A DNA stretch of 64,000 nucleotides from an uncultured Chlorobiaceae bacterium (GTDB lineage: Bacteria > Bacteroidota > Chlorobiia > Chlorobiales > Chlorobiaceae), in the NCBI GenBank assembly GCA_903869365.1, contig CAIPYV010000114.1:1-64000 (forward strand), written 5' to 3'. The number at the start of each line of letters is the position of its first letter. The stretch's first letter is position 1. Below the pieces are notes generated by a model that worked only from the letters and a program-made list of their open reading frames with translations, was not told the DNA's origin and searched no databases. This document shows, piece by piece, positions 55,236-64,000 of the stretch. Both the position numbers and the translations under genes were made by a program.

Positions 55236-55271
55236 AAAAGCAAAAGGAGCCCTGAGGCTCCTTTTGCTTTT
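55236..55271. terminator. Bidirectional terminator between pgi and the P-II gene
   Basis: A perfect 16-bp stem from AAAAGCAAAAGGAGCC with its complement, loop CTGA. The A-rich and T-rich arms allow it to work for both pgi (+) and the convergent P-II gene (-), whose stop lies three bases away. Confidence 0.93.
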
Positions 55272-55273
55272 AA

Positions 55274-55621
55274 CTAATCCTTATTATACATGGAATCGTC
55301 CCCACTCTCCCCGGTACGGATGCGATAGGATTCGTCAATAGTCCATACAAAAATTTTTCCGTCACCAATCTCACCGGTATAGGCTGTTTTCAAAAGGCAT
55401 GCTACTGTTTTTTTGAGATTGATGTCGCGCACAACAATCGATAATGTTAAACGCGAAATATAATCAGTATCATTAGAGCCGCGGAATACATCTTTCTTTT
55501 TCTTTTCATTTCCCACGCCGTATGATTCAGTATAGGAAAAGAAGTCGATATCAATGGCGTGCAGTGCAGCTTTGACTTCCTCAAATTTAGAACGCCTTAT
55601 AATGGCTTCAATTTTTTTCAT
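55274..55621 (-). CDS. P-II family nitrogen regulatory protein
   Basis: A small trimeric signal protein of 115 aa that senses 2-oxoglutarate and ATP/ADP and controls the ammonium transporter. The N-terminus KKIEAIIRRSKFEEVKAAL and the C-terminal signature TGEIGDGKIFV are typical. In the T-loop, the position of the uridylylated Tyr51 of GlnB is Phe46 (VFRG), and the loop is Lys-rich (EKKKKD). Control by uridylylation is therefore unlikely. It follows the amt gene by 80 bases on the same strand, the usual GlnK-AmtB arrangement. Confidence 0.92.
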   Translation of the reverse strand: MKKIEAIIRRSKFEEVKAALHAIDIDFFSYTESYGVGNEKKKKDVFRGSNDTDYISRLTLSIVVRDINLKKTVACLLKTAYTGEIGDGKIFVWTIDESYRIRTGESGDDSMYNKD

Positions 55622-55701
55622 AATTGATATTATTTTAGTAGGTTAAGTGATTGAAAACAGGATGATGAAGGTTTTCCTGTTTTCAATCAGCTTTATTTCT
55701 G

Positions 55702-57186
55702 TTAGTGAGTATATGCTTCAGCACCGTGTTCAAATACATCCAATCCACCAACTCCGGTTTCACCCTCAGGTTCTACGCGTAATTTAAATGGATATGGCAA
55801 TTGATTGATTGCCCACATCACAAAAATGGCAACAACAAAAGTAGCTAAAGTAATAATTCCATTTCCTACAAATTGTGCCAGGAATACATTCCATCCACCT
55901 CCATAAAAGAGGCCAGTTACAGGTGCACTGTTATCAGCTCCTATTGGAGTTGTAGCACCATACTCTCCACTGGCAAAAAGACCGATAGCCCAAGTTCCAA
56001 AGATACCGTTCAGCCCATGAACAGGCACAGCACCAACCGGATCATCAATTCTAAGATATTCAAGCATATAGATACCACCAAAAACAATTGCACCCGCAAT
56101 AAGGCCGATGATGACTGATCCAAACGGTGAAACCCAGTAGCATGGTGCGGTGATGGCAACCAACCCGCCTAACAGGCCGTTCACCGTAAAGCCAACGTCA
56201 AATTTTCCTTTGAAAGCACCGACATAAAAAGCCAGGAACATCGCACTCAAAGCCCCACCGCAAGCTGCCAGTGTGGTATTGGCCGCAACACGCCCGATTC
56301 CAATGGCATCCATAGCGGAAAGAGTACTTCCAGGGTTAAAACCATACCATCCAAACCACAAGAGAAATGCTCCAGTAACAGCAACAGGCAAGTTGTGTGC
56401 AGCTGGCAATCCACCTCTCTCTTTGTCATCCCTCAGAAAGACGCGACCGATACGAGGCCCTAAAATAATGGCACCAGCTAATGAAACCACACCTCCAATA
56501 GTATGCACCACTGATGAACCAGCAAAATCGCGGAATGGATTGCCTAATTCAGGTAAAAAATTCCCTTTACTACCCATAGTCGCCAGAAACCCGTCAGGTC
56601 CCCATGCCCAGTGACCAATGATAGGATAAATAAGCGCTGTGACAACGATACTGTAAAGGATATCGCCGCGGAAACTGGTACGACCGATCATGGCGCCTGA
56701 AGTAATGGTGGAAGCGGTGTCAGCAAACGCAAACTGAAATATCCAATGCGCCAATAATGCTATACCGGTTGTACCATACATGCTTGGGGCTCCTTGCAGG
56801 AAAAACCAGTGCTGTCCGATAAAGCCATTTCCTTCACTGAACATGAAAGCATATCCGATAGCCCAGAATGAGATTCCGCAAATAGCTGTATCCAGAATGC
56901 ACTCGATCAACACGTTAACCGTTTCCTGTTTTCTGGCAAAACCAGCCTCCAGCATAACAAAGCCTGCCTGCATTCCAAAGACGAGAGCTGCTGCTACCAA
57001 CGTCCAGACGGTGTTAATGGAATTAACCAGATTCATTTCCATCGGCGTGTAGGTGGGCGCAGCAGCCATAGCAGGGATTCCAACAATCCCGGTTAACGTC
57101 GACATAGCTAAAAGGACCAAGAAAAGTCCGATCATTTTTCCCGCAAAAATGGTTAACCCAAATTTCCAGTTTTTTTGTTTTGACAT
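55702..57186 (-). CDS. amt: Ammonium transporter
   Basis: A trimeric ammonium channel of the inner membrane. I chose ATG 57186: GGGAG precedes it closely and it opens a signal-like segment; the frame extends to 57246. About 11-12 transmembrane helices are seen. Family markers are NTVWTLVAAALVFGMQAGFVMLEAG, the DFAGSSVVHTIGG segment carrying the first pore His, and a VHGLNGIFGTWAIGLFA segment carrying the second. The 494-residue length is normal for the long Amt form. The P-II gene follows, so transport is probably gated by P-II binding. Confidence 0.95.
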   Translation of the reverse strand: MSKQKNWKFGLTIFAGKMIGLFLVLLAMSTLTGIVGIPAMAAAPTYTPMEMNLVNSINTVWTLVAAALVFGMQAGFVMLEAGFARKQETVNVLIECILDTAICGISFWAIGYAFMFSEGNGFIGQHWFFLQGAPSMYGTTGIALLAHWIFQFAFADTASTITSGAMIGRTSFRGDILYSIVVTALIYPIIGHWAWGPDGFLATMGSKGNFLPELGNPFRDFAGSSVVHTIGGVVSLAGAIILGPRIGRVFLRDDKERGGLPAAHNLPVAVTGAFLLWFGWYGFNPGSTLSAMDAIGIGRVAANTTLAACGGALSAMFLAFYVGAFKGKFDVGFTVNGLLGGLVAITAPCYWVSPFGSVIIGLIAGAIVFGGIYMLEYLRIDDPVGAVPVHGLNGIFGTWAIGLFASGEYGATTPIGADNSAPVTGLFYGGGWNVFLAQFVGNGIITLATFVVAIFVMWAINQLPYPFKLRVEPEGETGVGGLDVFEHGAEAYTH

Positions 57187-57455
57187 GTTCTCCCTGATTC
57201 GGGTGAAATACTCCCCCCTGCCGGGCCTTATAGTTGCAGATTTCATAATTAATAGTGGTTAATAATTTAAGGGACGATTAAAAAGTAAACGTTTTTTTTA
57301 AATAAAAAAATACATTTAAGTAATATTTTTATGTTTTATATCTTTTTCCCAATAAAAAATATACCATTTATGTTGAATATCCGAAAAAAATGAAGTTTTG
57401 ATGCGGTTGTCAGTATTTGAAGCGGGTAACTGGTCTTGGGTTGTGTCACAAATAA

Positions 57456-57486
57456 AAACTCCGCAAATATTCCATTTGCGGAGTTT
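57456..57486 (-). terminator. Intrinsic terminator after purB
   Basis: A perfect 13-bp stem AAACTCCGCAAAT/ATTTGCGGAGTTT with loop ATTCC. It is followed on the - strand by a T-rich tract (AGTTTTTATT includes the stem end). It lies 26 bases after the purB stop. Confidence 0.92.
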
Positions 57487-57511
57487 GAACTTTTCCTGGG
57501 CAGCACTCTCT

Positions 57512-58816
57512 TCAGAGTCCGTTGCGCTTGAAGATGGTGTCGACGCTGGTTTTAAGCTTGTTAAGAATGTTATCAAAGCTGAAAAGGTCGGCGACCTCTT
57601 CAGGGGTGAAGTGTTTCTGCAGCTCTTCATCATTCAGCACCAGTTCGCGCAGGTGGACTTTTGTTGACCAGCTTTCCATGGCGTTGCGTTGTACCAGACG
57701 ATACGCCTCTTCACGTGTCAGGCCTTTTGCCGTAAGAGCAAGAAGAAGGGTTTGCGATGTTGTCAGTCCGTAGGATGAGTTGAAGTTTTCCTCCATTCGT
57801 TCAGGATAGACCAGCAGGGTGTCAAGAGCTTCGCTGAAAGTGCGCAGCATGTAGCAGACAGCTGTGGTTGAGTCGGGCATAATGATGCGCTCGACCGAAG
57901 AGTGGGAGATATCCCTTTCATGCCAGAGTGCAACGTTTTCCATAGCAGCAATGGAGTTCGAGCGAACCACGCGTGCCAGTCCCGTAAGGCGTTCAAAGGT
58001 AATCGGGTTGCGCTTGTGGGGCATGGCGGAACTCCCTTTTTGCCCCTTACTGAAAAACTCTTCAGCCTCACGAACTTCCGTACGCTGCAGATGGCGCAGT
58101 TCGACGGAAAACTTTTCGATAGATGAGGCGATTATGGCAAGAGTGGTGGCAAATTCAGCATGCCGGTCTCGCTGAAGAATCTGGGTCGATATGGAAGATG
58201 GTTTAAGTCCGAGTTTCCGGCACACTACGGCTTCGATATCGGGGGAGAGGTGCTGATAAGTTCCTACTGCTCCAGAGATTTTGCCGACAGAGATGATAGA
58301 AACGGCTTTTTTCATACGATCGAGGTTGCGCAGCATCTCCTGATGCCACAACAGCAGCTTCAGACCGAAGGTGGTTGCTTCAGCATGAATCCCATGGGTT
58401 CTGCCCATTTCAAGCGTGTATTTAAACTCTACAGCTCTTTTTGCCAGCACCGCTATCAGTTGTTCGATATCAGCCACAAGAATTGTTCCCGCATCTCGCA
58501 TCTGCATGGCCAGACAGGTATCAACAACATCTGATGAGGTGAGACCTTCATGAATGTACCGGGAATCAGGGCCTACATAGCCGGCAACATTCGTCAGAAA
58601 GGCAATGACATCATGCTTTGTCTCTTTCTCGATCTCAAGAATTTCTTCAACCTTGAAAGATGCATGTTGTTTGATGGCCGAAAGCGCACTTTCCGGCACA
58701 AGGCCAGCCTCCATACGCGCTTCAACAGCGGCAATTTCAAGCTGAAGCCATCGCTGGAATTTTGCTTCTTCTGTCCAGATTCCCGAAATGTCTTTGGGTG
58801 AATAACGTGGTATCAC
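57512..58816 (-). CDS. purB: Adenylosuccinate lyase
   Basis: Catalyses two fumarate-releasing steps of purine synthesis (SAICAR to AICAR, and adenylosuccinate to AMP). The fumarase/aspartase-superfamily signature [11 protein letters not shown] (near 262-272) contains the catalytic serine loop. The [13 protein letters not shown] segment (near 87-99) and [14 protein letters not shown] with the catalytic His are also present. The 434-residue length is normal. The start is GTG at 58816 ([14 protein letters not shown]). No close operon partner; a terminator follows. Confidence 0.96.
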   Translation of the reverse strand: MIPRYSPKDISGIWTEEAKFQRWLQLEIAAVEARMEAGLVPESALSAIKQHASFKVEEILEIEKETKHDVIAFLTNVAGYVGPDSRYIHEGLTSSDVVDTCLAMQMRDAGTILVADIEQLIAVLAKRAVEFKYTLEMGRTHGIHAEATTFGLKLLLWHQEMLRNLDRMKKAVSIISVGKISGAVGTYQHLSPDIEAVVCRKLGLKPSSISTQILQRDRHAEFATTLAIIASSIEKFSVELRHLQRTEVREAEEFFSKGQKGSSAMPHKRNPITFERLTGLARVVRSNSIAAMENVALWHERDISHSSVERIIMPDSTTAVCYMLRTFSEALDTLLVYPERMEENFNSSYGLTTSQTLLLALTAKGLTREEAYRLVQRNAMESWSTKVHLRELVLNDEELQKHFTPEEVADLFSFDNILNKLKTSVDTIFKRNGL

Positions 58817-58890
58817 AGGTAGGATGAGTTTAGTTGTGTTGTCATAAGTTTGTTCAATCGAACGGTTATTTCTTTCAGGGATGTTTTATG

Positions 58891-60306
58891 TCATTGAAAT
58901 TGTTCCTGGTAAAGCTTTTTGATATAGTCAAGAGCAGCATCCCTGTCGTAGGGGATGAGTCCGTCAATGACGGCGTTCTCCATCTTTTTCTTGATCATAC
59001 CGACAACTTTGCCTTCCCCGAGCCCAAGAGTCTCCATGATATCCTCGCCGCTGATGGGTGGGCGCCATTTTGCGAGAAGGTCTTTTTCACCAACTTCACT
59101 GATCTTTTTTTCAACATGGTTGAAATTACTCATGATCTGGAGGACTTTTCTCGGATTCTTACTGGTGACATCCGCCCGGCAGAGGTTCATGAGATCCAGA
59201 AGATCTTCACCGGCATCAAACATAAGACGACGTATGGCTGAATCCGATATCTCCTCTTTCGAGAGTGGGATAGGACGGTGATGAAGGCGTACCATTTTCT
59301 GGACATAAATCAGAGGATCAAGCGGCCAGCGCATGTATTTGAAAATTCTGTCAACGATCCTTATCCCTACAGCATCATGTCCGTGAAAACTCCATCCCGC
59401 GCTCTTTGTAAAGCGTTTTGTTGCGGGTTTGCCAATATCGTGCAGCAACGCGGCAACTCTCAGCCAAAGGCTTCCGGATTTTGCCGCAACATTGTCAATA
59501 ACCTGGAAGGTATGGAACAAGGTGTCCTTATGACCAAGTCCATCAAACTGTTCTATGCCTGCCATGGCGGCAACTTCCGGCATGATCTCCTTCAGCACTC
59601 CAGTTTCATGGAGAATAATCAGTCCAGTAGAAGGGCGCGCAGAGAGCATGATTTTAAAAAACTCGTTACTGATTCTCTCCATGGACACAATTTTGATCCT
59701 TTCACGCATGGTTTTGATCGCTTCCACAACGTCAGGAAGCAATTGAAATTCAAGCTGGGAGGCAAATCGTGCTGCCCTCATCATGCGTAACGGGTCATCC
59801 GAAAAGGTTTGTTGAGGGTCAAGAGGTGTTCTCAAGATGCGGGAGTTAAGGTCTTCAACCCCGTGAAAGTGGTCAATAATGCGGTTTCGGCCTTTGCTGT
59901 TCAGGATAAGAGCAAGCGCGTTGATGGTAAAATCCCTGCGTGAAAGATCGTCATCGAGTGTTCCGGTCAGTGTTACCGGTTTTCTTGAGTCCGAGTTATA
60001 CGACTCTTTCCGGGCGCCGACAAGTTCAACCTTGAAAGATCCCTGCTTTTGGTCGTCAAGTTCCAGCTGAGCTGTTCGAAAACGTTCAAAAAGAACAAAA
60101 TTTTTTCCGTGCAGTTTGTCTCGTACTTTTTTAGCAAAAGGGACAGGATCCCCGATGACCATAATATCAATATCAGTACAGGATCTCTGCATGATCATGT
60201 CGCGCACATAGCCACCGACAAGGTAACATTCTATACCGCTTTCATCCGCCAGGTCACCGATACGGTAAAGTATTTCCGGAATGGATGCTTGTGAGAGTGT
60301 TGTCAT
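58891..60306 (-). CDS. CCA tRNA nucleotidyltransferase/poly(A) polymerase family protein with HD domain
   Basis: A class II nucleotidyltransferase of 471 aa. The head has YLVGGYVRDMIM and the catalytic DIDIMV (Asp pair, near 39-44), then RRDFTINALAL (near 124-134) and DPLRMMRAARFASQL (near 166-180). An HD phosphohydrolase domain follows with LLHDIGKP (near 250-257). The combination fits bacterial CCA-adding enzymes or poly(A) polymerases with HD domains. Which activity is present cannot be decided here. It lies 25 bases after the oxidoreductase gene. Confidence 0.92.
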   Translation of the reverse strand: MTTLSQASIPEILYRIGDLADESGIECYLVGGYVRDMIMQRSCTDIDIMVIGDPVPFAKKVRDKLHGKNFVLFERFRTAQLELDDQKQGSFKVELVGARKESYNSDSRKPVTLTGTLDDDLSRRDFTINALALILNSKGRNRIIDHFHGVEDLNSRILRTPLDPQQTFSDDPLRMMRAARFASQLEFQLLPDVVEAIKTMRERIKIVSMERISNEFFKIMLSARPSTGLIILHETGVLKEIMPEVAAMAGIEQFDGLGHKDTLFHTFQVIDNVAAKSGSLWLRVAALLHDIGKPATKRFTKSAGWSFHGHDAVGIRIVDRIFKYMRWPLDPLIYVQKMVRLHHRPIPLSKEEISDSAIRRLMFDAGEDLLDLMNLCRADVTSKNPRKVLQIMSNFNHVEKKISEVGEKDLLAKWRPPISGEDIMETLGLGEGKVVGMIKKKMENAVIDGLIPYDRDAALDYIKKLYQEQFQ

Positions 60307-60331
60307 GAGCTATTTTCTATACAAAGGTCAG

Positions 60332-61366
60332 TCAGTCAGATGCCGCTGCATTGGCTTCGATTTCGGCGCTTATTTTCCCAGCTACCATAATTGCCCTGCG
60401 TCCGTCAGCCGAAGTGACGGCAACAGGTGTGTTGTTTCTAAGGGTGTTGATGAATTGCTCGAGTTCATCGCGAAGCGCATTTATTTTCGGAACTTCCGGG
60501 TGAATATAATCCAGCACCATACCCTGCATGGCATCTTGAATTTCACCGAACTGTTCAAGTATCTTGCGCGCAGCAAAGGACTTAAGTGGGTTTTTAGACG
60601 AAGCCTCTTCTTTATTGACAAGTCTGAACACTTCTGATTTTCCCGTCGTCAGATCAAGCGAGGCATAGCTTTTCGGATTGGTGCCGAAAAACCGGAATTT
60701 GCGGTGGCGGCTGCGGCTGAGCCGGCTTGCAGTCACATTTGCCGTAGCGCCATTGACAAAGTCTATTCTCGCTGTTGCCATGTCAAGTTCATTGGAAAAG
60801 ACCCTGACACCCGATGCGGAAATGTGCTTGATGTCGTATGGTATGAGCGAGAGAACCAGATCAATGTCATGAATCATAAGGTCAAGCACAACTGAGACAT
60901 CGGTAACCCGCCTTGAAAAACTGCTCAATCGTTCCGCCTGGATATACATTGGCCGCCCGATATAAGGTTCAATAGCACGAATGGCCGGATTAAATCGTTC
61001 GATGTGGCCAACCTGTATTCGAACCTGGTTTTCCGTTTCGAGCCTTATGAGTTCATCGGCTTCTTCCACAGAGGTTGTTATGGGCTTTTCAATAAAGAGG
61101 TGCAGGCCTTTTGCAAGCAGTATCCGTGCAATGTTGAAATGGGAGCTTGTTGTGGTTGCAATAATAACGGCATCGCATTGTTCAGCAAGGCTCTCAAGTG
61201 AGCTGAACAAGGACACACCATATTTTTTTGCCATCTCATCGGCCCTGTTGCTGTCCAGGTCATATATCCCAGCGCAATGAATATCCGGCCAATCCCAGGC
61301 GATTTCCGTGAGAAGCTTTGTGTGAAATTCACCCAGTTTTCCTACTCCGATAACCCCGATATTCAT
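60332..61366 (-). CDS. Gfo/Idh/MocA family oxidoreductase
   Basis: An NAD(P)-dependent sugar-type dehydrogenase of 344 aa. The Rossmann motif is GVIGVGKLGEFH at residues 4-15. The family EKP motif (LFIEKPITTS, near 92-101) carries the catalytic-site Lys, and the MIHDIDLVLSL segment near 165 carries the second active-site region. Members reduce or oxidise sugars and sugar nucleotides or biliverdin; the substrate is unknown. It is followed by the tRNA nucleotidyltransferase gene in the same orientation. Confidence 0.9.
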   Translation of the reverse strand: MNIGVIGVGKLGEFHTKLLTEIAWDWPDIHCAGIYDLDSNRADEMAKKYGVSLFSSLESLAEQCDAVIIATTTSSHFNIARILLAKGLHLFIEKPITTSVEEADELIRLETENQVRIQVGHIERFNPAIRAIEPYIGRPMYIQAERLSSFSRRVTDVSVVLDLMIHDIDLVLSLIPYDIKHISASGVRVFSNELDMATARIDFVNGATANVTASRLSRSRHRKFRFFGTNPKSYASLDLTTGKSEVFRLVNKEEASSKNPLKSFAARKILEQFGEIQDAMQGMVLDYIHPEVPKINALRDELEQFINTLRNNTPVAVTSADGRRAIMVAGKISAEIEANAAASD

Positions 61367-61416
61367 AGTATGTTAGCTTATATCAATGCCGTTGCTGTTT
61401 TTTGCTTTTTCCTCCA

Positions 61417-62682
61417 TTACGCGCCTCCATGCGCATGGTCCAGTGCATCAATTTTATACTTGAACATGTTGAACGCAATGATTGCTCCAATGACAGTCAG
61501 AAAACCTGCAAAAATATAGGGTGCGTGAAAATTCATGCCGTAAAGGATACTTCCGCTGAATGGCCCCATAATACGGGCAAAAGAGTTTACAGATTGTGAT
61601 AGACCGAGAATCTGTCCCTGTTTCTCTTTATAGCTGTAGAGCGAAATCATGGAAAGGTTTATCGGCGCAACCAGACTTGTGCCGATGGCAAAAAAGAAAA
61701 GGATGACCAGCCCGACAGAAAAGAGCGAGGCCTGCGGGGCAAATGGAACAAAAAATACACCGATAAAGGTGAAAAGGTGGCCCCACAGAAAAAGCTTATG
61801 TTCCCCCAGTTTTTTAATAAGTTTGCTGATAAGACCGCCTTGCACAACGACTGACCAGATACCAACATAGGCAAAAATGTAGCCTATCTGCTGGTCGGAA
61901 GCTGCAAAATACTCTTTCCAGAGAAGGATGGAGGCCACCTGCATGTTAACAATGGCCAAGGTATAGATGAAGTTTGCAATCATCAGCAGTGCAAGGGGCC
62001 GAGAACTGAAAACCACCTGAAGCCCATCAACATACTCCTTCGTTTTCTGGCCGAAAAAGAGGGAAGCCGAGCGTCGAGGTTCGCTATCAGCAGTTCTTTT
62101 CTTTAGAAAGCCGAATTTCATTTTTTCGGCATTTCTGTTGGACTCCGGAAGTAAAAAGATAGCAAGAATAAAGTCAATGGTGATAAGGGCTGAAGAGACA
62201 TATCCAACCATCTGAATGCCATAATTGTGCTTAAGAAGCCCTCCGATAAGTGGTCCTATGATAAAGCCAATGCCAAACGCAGCACCCATCATTCCCATTG
62301 CCCCAGATCGGTTTTTACTGTCGGTAACATCGGTGATGTAGGCTTGCGCAGCAGCGATGTTTGCTGATCCGATACCGGAAAGTCCCCGTGCAAAAATAAG
62401 CAATGGAATAGTACTTGCCTGCGAAAAAACCAGATAGGAGAGTGCTGTAATAAAAATACTGATCAGCATGACCGGTCGACGGCCTATTTTATCGCTCAGC
62501 TTACCCCAGAGAGGGGAAAAAATAAACTGCATGATGGAGAAAATAGCCGCAATCAGCCCGATCATGAACGGATTAGCTCCGAGATCCTTGGCATACGTCG
62601 GCAGAAGAGGAAGCACAATGCCGAACCCGATCAAATCCAGTAAAACTGTCAGAAGTAGAATAACCAGAGGAGAGCGCTTCAT
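61417..62682 (-). CDS. MFS transporter (TetA/multidrug-like)
   Basis: A 12-helix major facilitator of 421 aa. The motif A-like loop [18 protein letters not shown] lies between helices 2 and 3 (near 56-73), and a motif C-like [16 protein letters not shown] follows in helix 5 (near 133-148). This pattern marks drug:H+ antiporters of the TetA type. The central loop (about residues 190-215) is hydrophilic. The exported compound is unknown. No regulator is adjacent. Confidence 0.9.
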   Translation of the reverse strand: MKRSPLVILLLTVLLDLIGFGIVLPLLPTYAKDLGANPFMIGLIAAIFSIMQFIFSPLWGKLSDKIGRRPVMLISIFITALSYLVFSQASTIPLLIFARGLSGIGSANIAAAQAYITDVTDSKNRSGAMGMMGAAFGIGFIIGPLIGGLLKHNYGIQMVGYVSSALITIDFILAIFLLPESNRNAEKMKFGFLKKRTADSEPRRSASLFFGQKTKEYVDGLQVVFSSRPLALLMIANFIYTLAIVNMQVASILLWKEYFAASDQQIGYIFAYVGIWSVVVQGGLISKLIKKLGEHKLFLWGHLFTFIGVFFVPFAPQASLFSVGLVILFFFAIGTSLVAPINLSMISLYSYKEKQGQILGLSQSVNSFARIMGPFSGSILYGMNFHAPYIFAGFLTVIGAIIAFNMFKYKIDALDHAHGGA

Positions 62683-62763
62683 GCATGCATATCGTTTTGT
62701 TCCGCCAAAGGCACAAAGATAAAAAAATTAACGCCGAATCTCTGATAGAGAGTGCCTAAAAAT

Positions 62764-63654
62764 TCAAGGTGTCTGCTTCTCTGATGCATGGATCGTTCTG
62801 AATAACTGTTCAATTCCTGCCAGCACCCTCGGACTTGGACGAAGGAAGAGGCTGTTGTCGAACTGGTCGTAAACTCTGTGGTTTTTCACTGCGGCAATAT
62901 TTTTCCATCCCGGACGGTTCATGACATCATCCGAAGCAGACGCTTTTTTTGCCATATACATGCAGGCAATCACATCAGGGTTTTTCTTGATGACCCACTC
63001 CTGTGATATCTCAAAATACTCCTTTTTTACGACGTCGCCAATATTGTTTCCACCGGCATACGCAATAAGCGCAGAGGTATAGCTTCCTTGGCCTCCCGTC
63101 CAGAAAGGGTCATTCCAGATTTCAAGGTATACCGAAGTTTTAATTTTCTCGGCTTCAGCCCTCTTTTTGAATTTCTCAAGACCGGAAGAGATCGAAAGCG
63201 CCAGACTGTCGCCCTCTCTGCTGTGTCCGGTCAATATGCCGAGTTTTCTCATCACGCGAGGGATATCGTCCGGAGTTTTGCAGGCAAAGGTCTCTCTTCG
63301 CATTCCCAATGCTGATATTTTTTTTCCCGACTCTTTATCAGCCAGATCAACGTCAATCACCAGATCAGGGTGAATCGAGGCAAGCAGTTCAAGTGATGGA
63401 CGGCCAAAAGCCCCCACAACCGGTACGCGCTTCGCAGCAGCAGGCCAGTCACAGGCATTGGTTCTTCCGACAAGCTGATCACCGGCTCCAAGAGCAAAAA
63501 TCATCTCGGTAAGGCTTGGTGCCAGACTTACAATACGGAGTTTGCCAGTTGGATGTTCAACGTTTGGATTTTGTTTCTGGGTGCATCCTGATGCGATAAG
63601 CAGGAGCAGGGGATATAATGCAAGAGCAATTGGACGACGCAGGACATTTCGCAT
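62764..63654 (-). CDS. BtuF-like ABC transporter substrate-binding lipoprotein
   Basis: A periplasmic helical-backbone binding protein of 296 aa, the type that captures cobalamin or Fe-siderophores. The N-terminus ALYPLLLLIASGC ends in a lipobox (Cys near residue 24). RIVSLAPSLTEMIFALGAGDQLVGRT in pieces (near 39-64) is the classic BtuF start, and SIHPDLVIDVDL follows. No permease or ATPase gene is next to it within the window, and no cobalamin riboswitch was seen upstream. It is divergent from the SRPBCC gene. Confidence 0.88.
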   Translation of the reverse strand: MRNVLRRPIALALYPLLLLIASGCTQKQNPNVEHPTGKLRIVSLAPSLTEMIFALGAGDQLVGRTNACDWPAAAKRVPVVGAFGRPSLELLASIHPDLVIDVDLADKESGKKISALGMRRETFACKTPDDIPRVMRKLGILTGHSREGDSLALSISSGLEKFKKRAEAEKIKTSVYLEIWNDPFWTGGQGSYTSALIAYAGGNNIGDVVKKEYFEISQEWVIKKNPDVIACMYMAKKASASDDVMNRPGWKNIAAVKNHRVYDQFDNSLFLRPSPRVLAGIEQLFRTIHASEKQTP

Positions 63655-63851
63655 AACAGGTCAAGTATTTTTTCGTATGACGTGACGATCAATGGATGAG
63701 CCAAGGTAAGATAGAGAGCCGTTGAATGCAAAAAAGATGCGAAGGATATTTTTATGCACATTACAGGTTAAATTATACAGGTGAAACCCCGGCTTGATCT
63801 CAGTATTCCGAGGTTAGCGTAGAAAAGAATGTTTCAAGACAACCAAAAACT

Positions 63852-64000
63852 ATGGCTCAGCACAATCTTACCTATGTTCAGGAAATCCCTGTCTCCATTG
63901 ATGCGGCATGGGCTTTTTTCTCATCACCCAGTAACCTTGCGCGAATTACTCCACCTGAAATGATGTTTTCGATAACCAGCGGCGAAGTTGAACAGGGTAT
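63852..64000 (+). CDS. SRPBCC (START-like) family protein, 3' end outside window
   Basis: The first 49 codons of a gene that runs off the window end. The start MAQHNLTYVQEIPVSIDAAW, followed by FFSSPSNLARITPPEM, is the usual beginning of SRPBCC/polyketide-cyclase-like ligand-binding proteins. The frame is open to base 64000. The ATG at 63852 is the only sensible start. Function cannot be given from the fragment. Confidence 0.75.
   Translation, partial: MAQHNLTYVQEIPVSIDAAWAFFSSPSNLARITPPEMMFSITSGEVEQG

Noticed and set aside
57187-57455. Sigma-54 promoter upstream of amt
   Set aside because: No TGGCAC-N5-TTGC-like pair with correct spacing was found on the - strand.
63655-63851. Cobalamin riboswitch upstream of the BtuF-like gene
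   Set aside because: No B12-box-like conserved segment was seen on the - strand between the divergent genes.

Overview
This is a bacterial chromosome window with dense coding and moderate GC. Gene content suggests a green sulfur bacterium (Chlorobium/Pelodictyon type). That placement is an inference from the mix of a single-domain ArsA-type ATPase with an HSP20-like tail, a TorF-type outer-membrane protein, the Amt/P-II pair and the style of the core genes. No rRNA, tRNA, CRISPR array or complete insertion sequence was recognised.

Layout. (1) 1-3968: end of a defence-like cluster on the + strand: an Eco57I-type DNA methylase (cut by the window edge), an SMC/RecF-like ATPase gene interrupted by one in-frame TAG, and an EVE-domain protein. 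(2) 4073-19075: core metabolism: miaA, maf, a sodium:solute symporter, a PfkB sugar kinase, a GH13-like protein, truA, a LysM lytic transglycosylase, an ArsA-type ATPase, serA, DAHP synthase, a GNAT protein and a DUF457-like membrane protein. (3) 19141-44760: a 25 kb surface-polysaccharide locus, almost entirely on the - strand. It encodes initiating transferase, WecG/TagA transferase, many GT2/GT4 enzymes, acyl- and acetyltransferases, Wza- and Wzc-like export proteins, an ABC flippase candidate, a ligase/polymerase-like membrane protein and a WG-repeat protein. (4) 40162-53469: regulatory genes, partly inside the polysaccharide operon: two STAS proteins, two RsbW-like ATPases, two REC-PAS-PP2C phosphatases, a hybrid histidine kinase, a degenerate receiver and a sigma-54 activator. 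(5) 53509-64000: pgi, P-II, amt, purB, a CCA-adding/poly(A) polymerase family gene, an oxidoreductase, an MFS transporter, a BtuF-like lipoprotein and the start of an SRPBCC protein.

How the parts may work together. A good sigma-54 promoter candidate lies directly before the first gene of the polysaccharide run (44760) and just after the sigma-54 activator gene. STAS, RsbW-like and PP2C components are the parts of a partner-switching circuit. The set resembles in logic the Vibrio fischeri syp polysaccharide locus, which has a sigma-54 activator, a STAS protein and a PP2C/kinase regulator. I infer that environmental signals sensed by the PAS/receiver proteins set the phosphorylation of the STAS proteins and so control polysaccharide output.

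Most notable points: the TAG-interrupted ATPase next to methylase and EVE genes; the partner-switching/sigma-54 polysaccharide switch; a nucleotidyltransferase/beta-helix/sugar-transferase-like fusion; a Wzc homologue lacking the Walker A lysine; a GH13-like protein with changed active-site residues; and a remnant of an SGNH-type acyltransferase.
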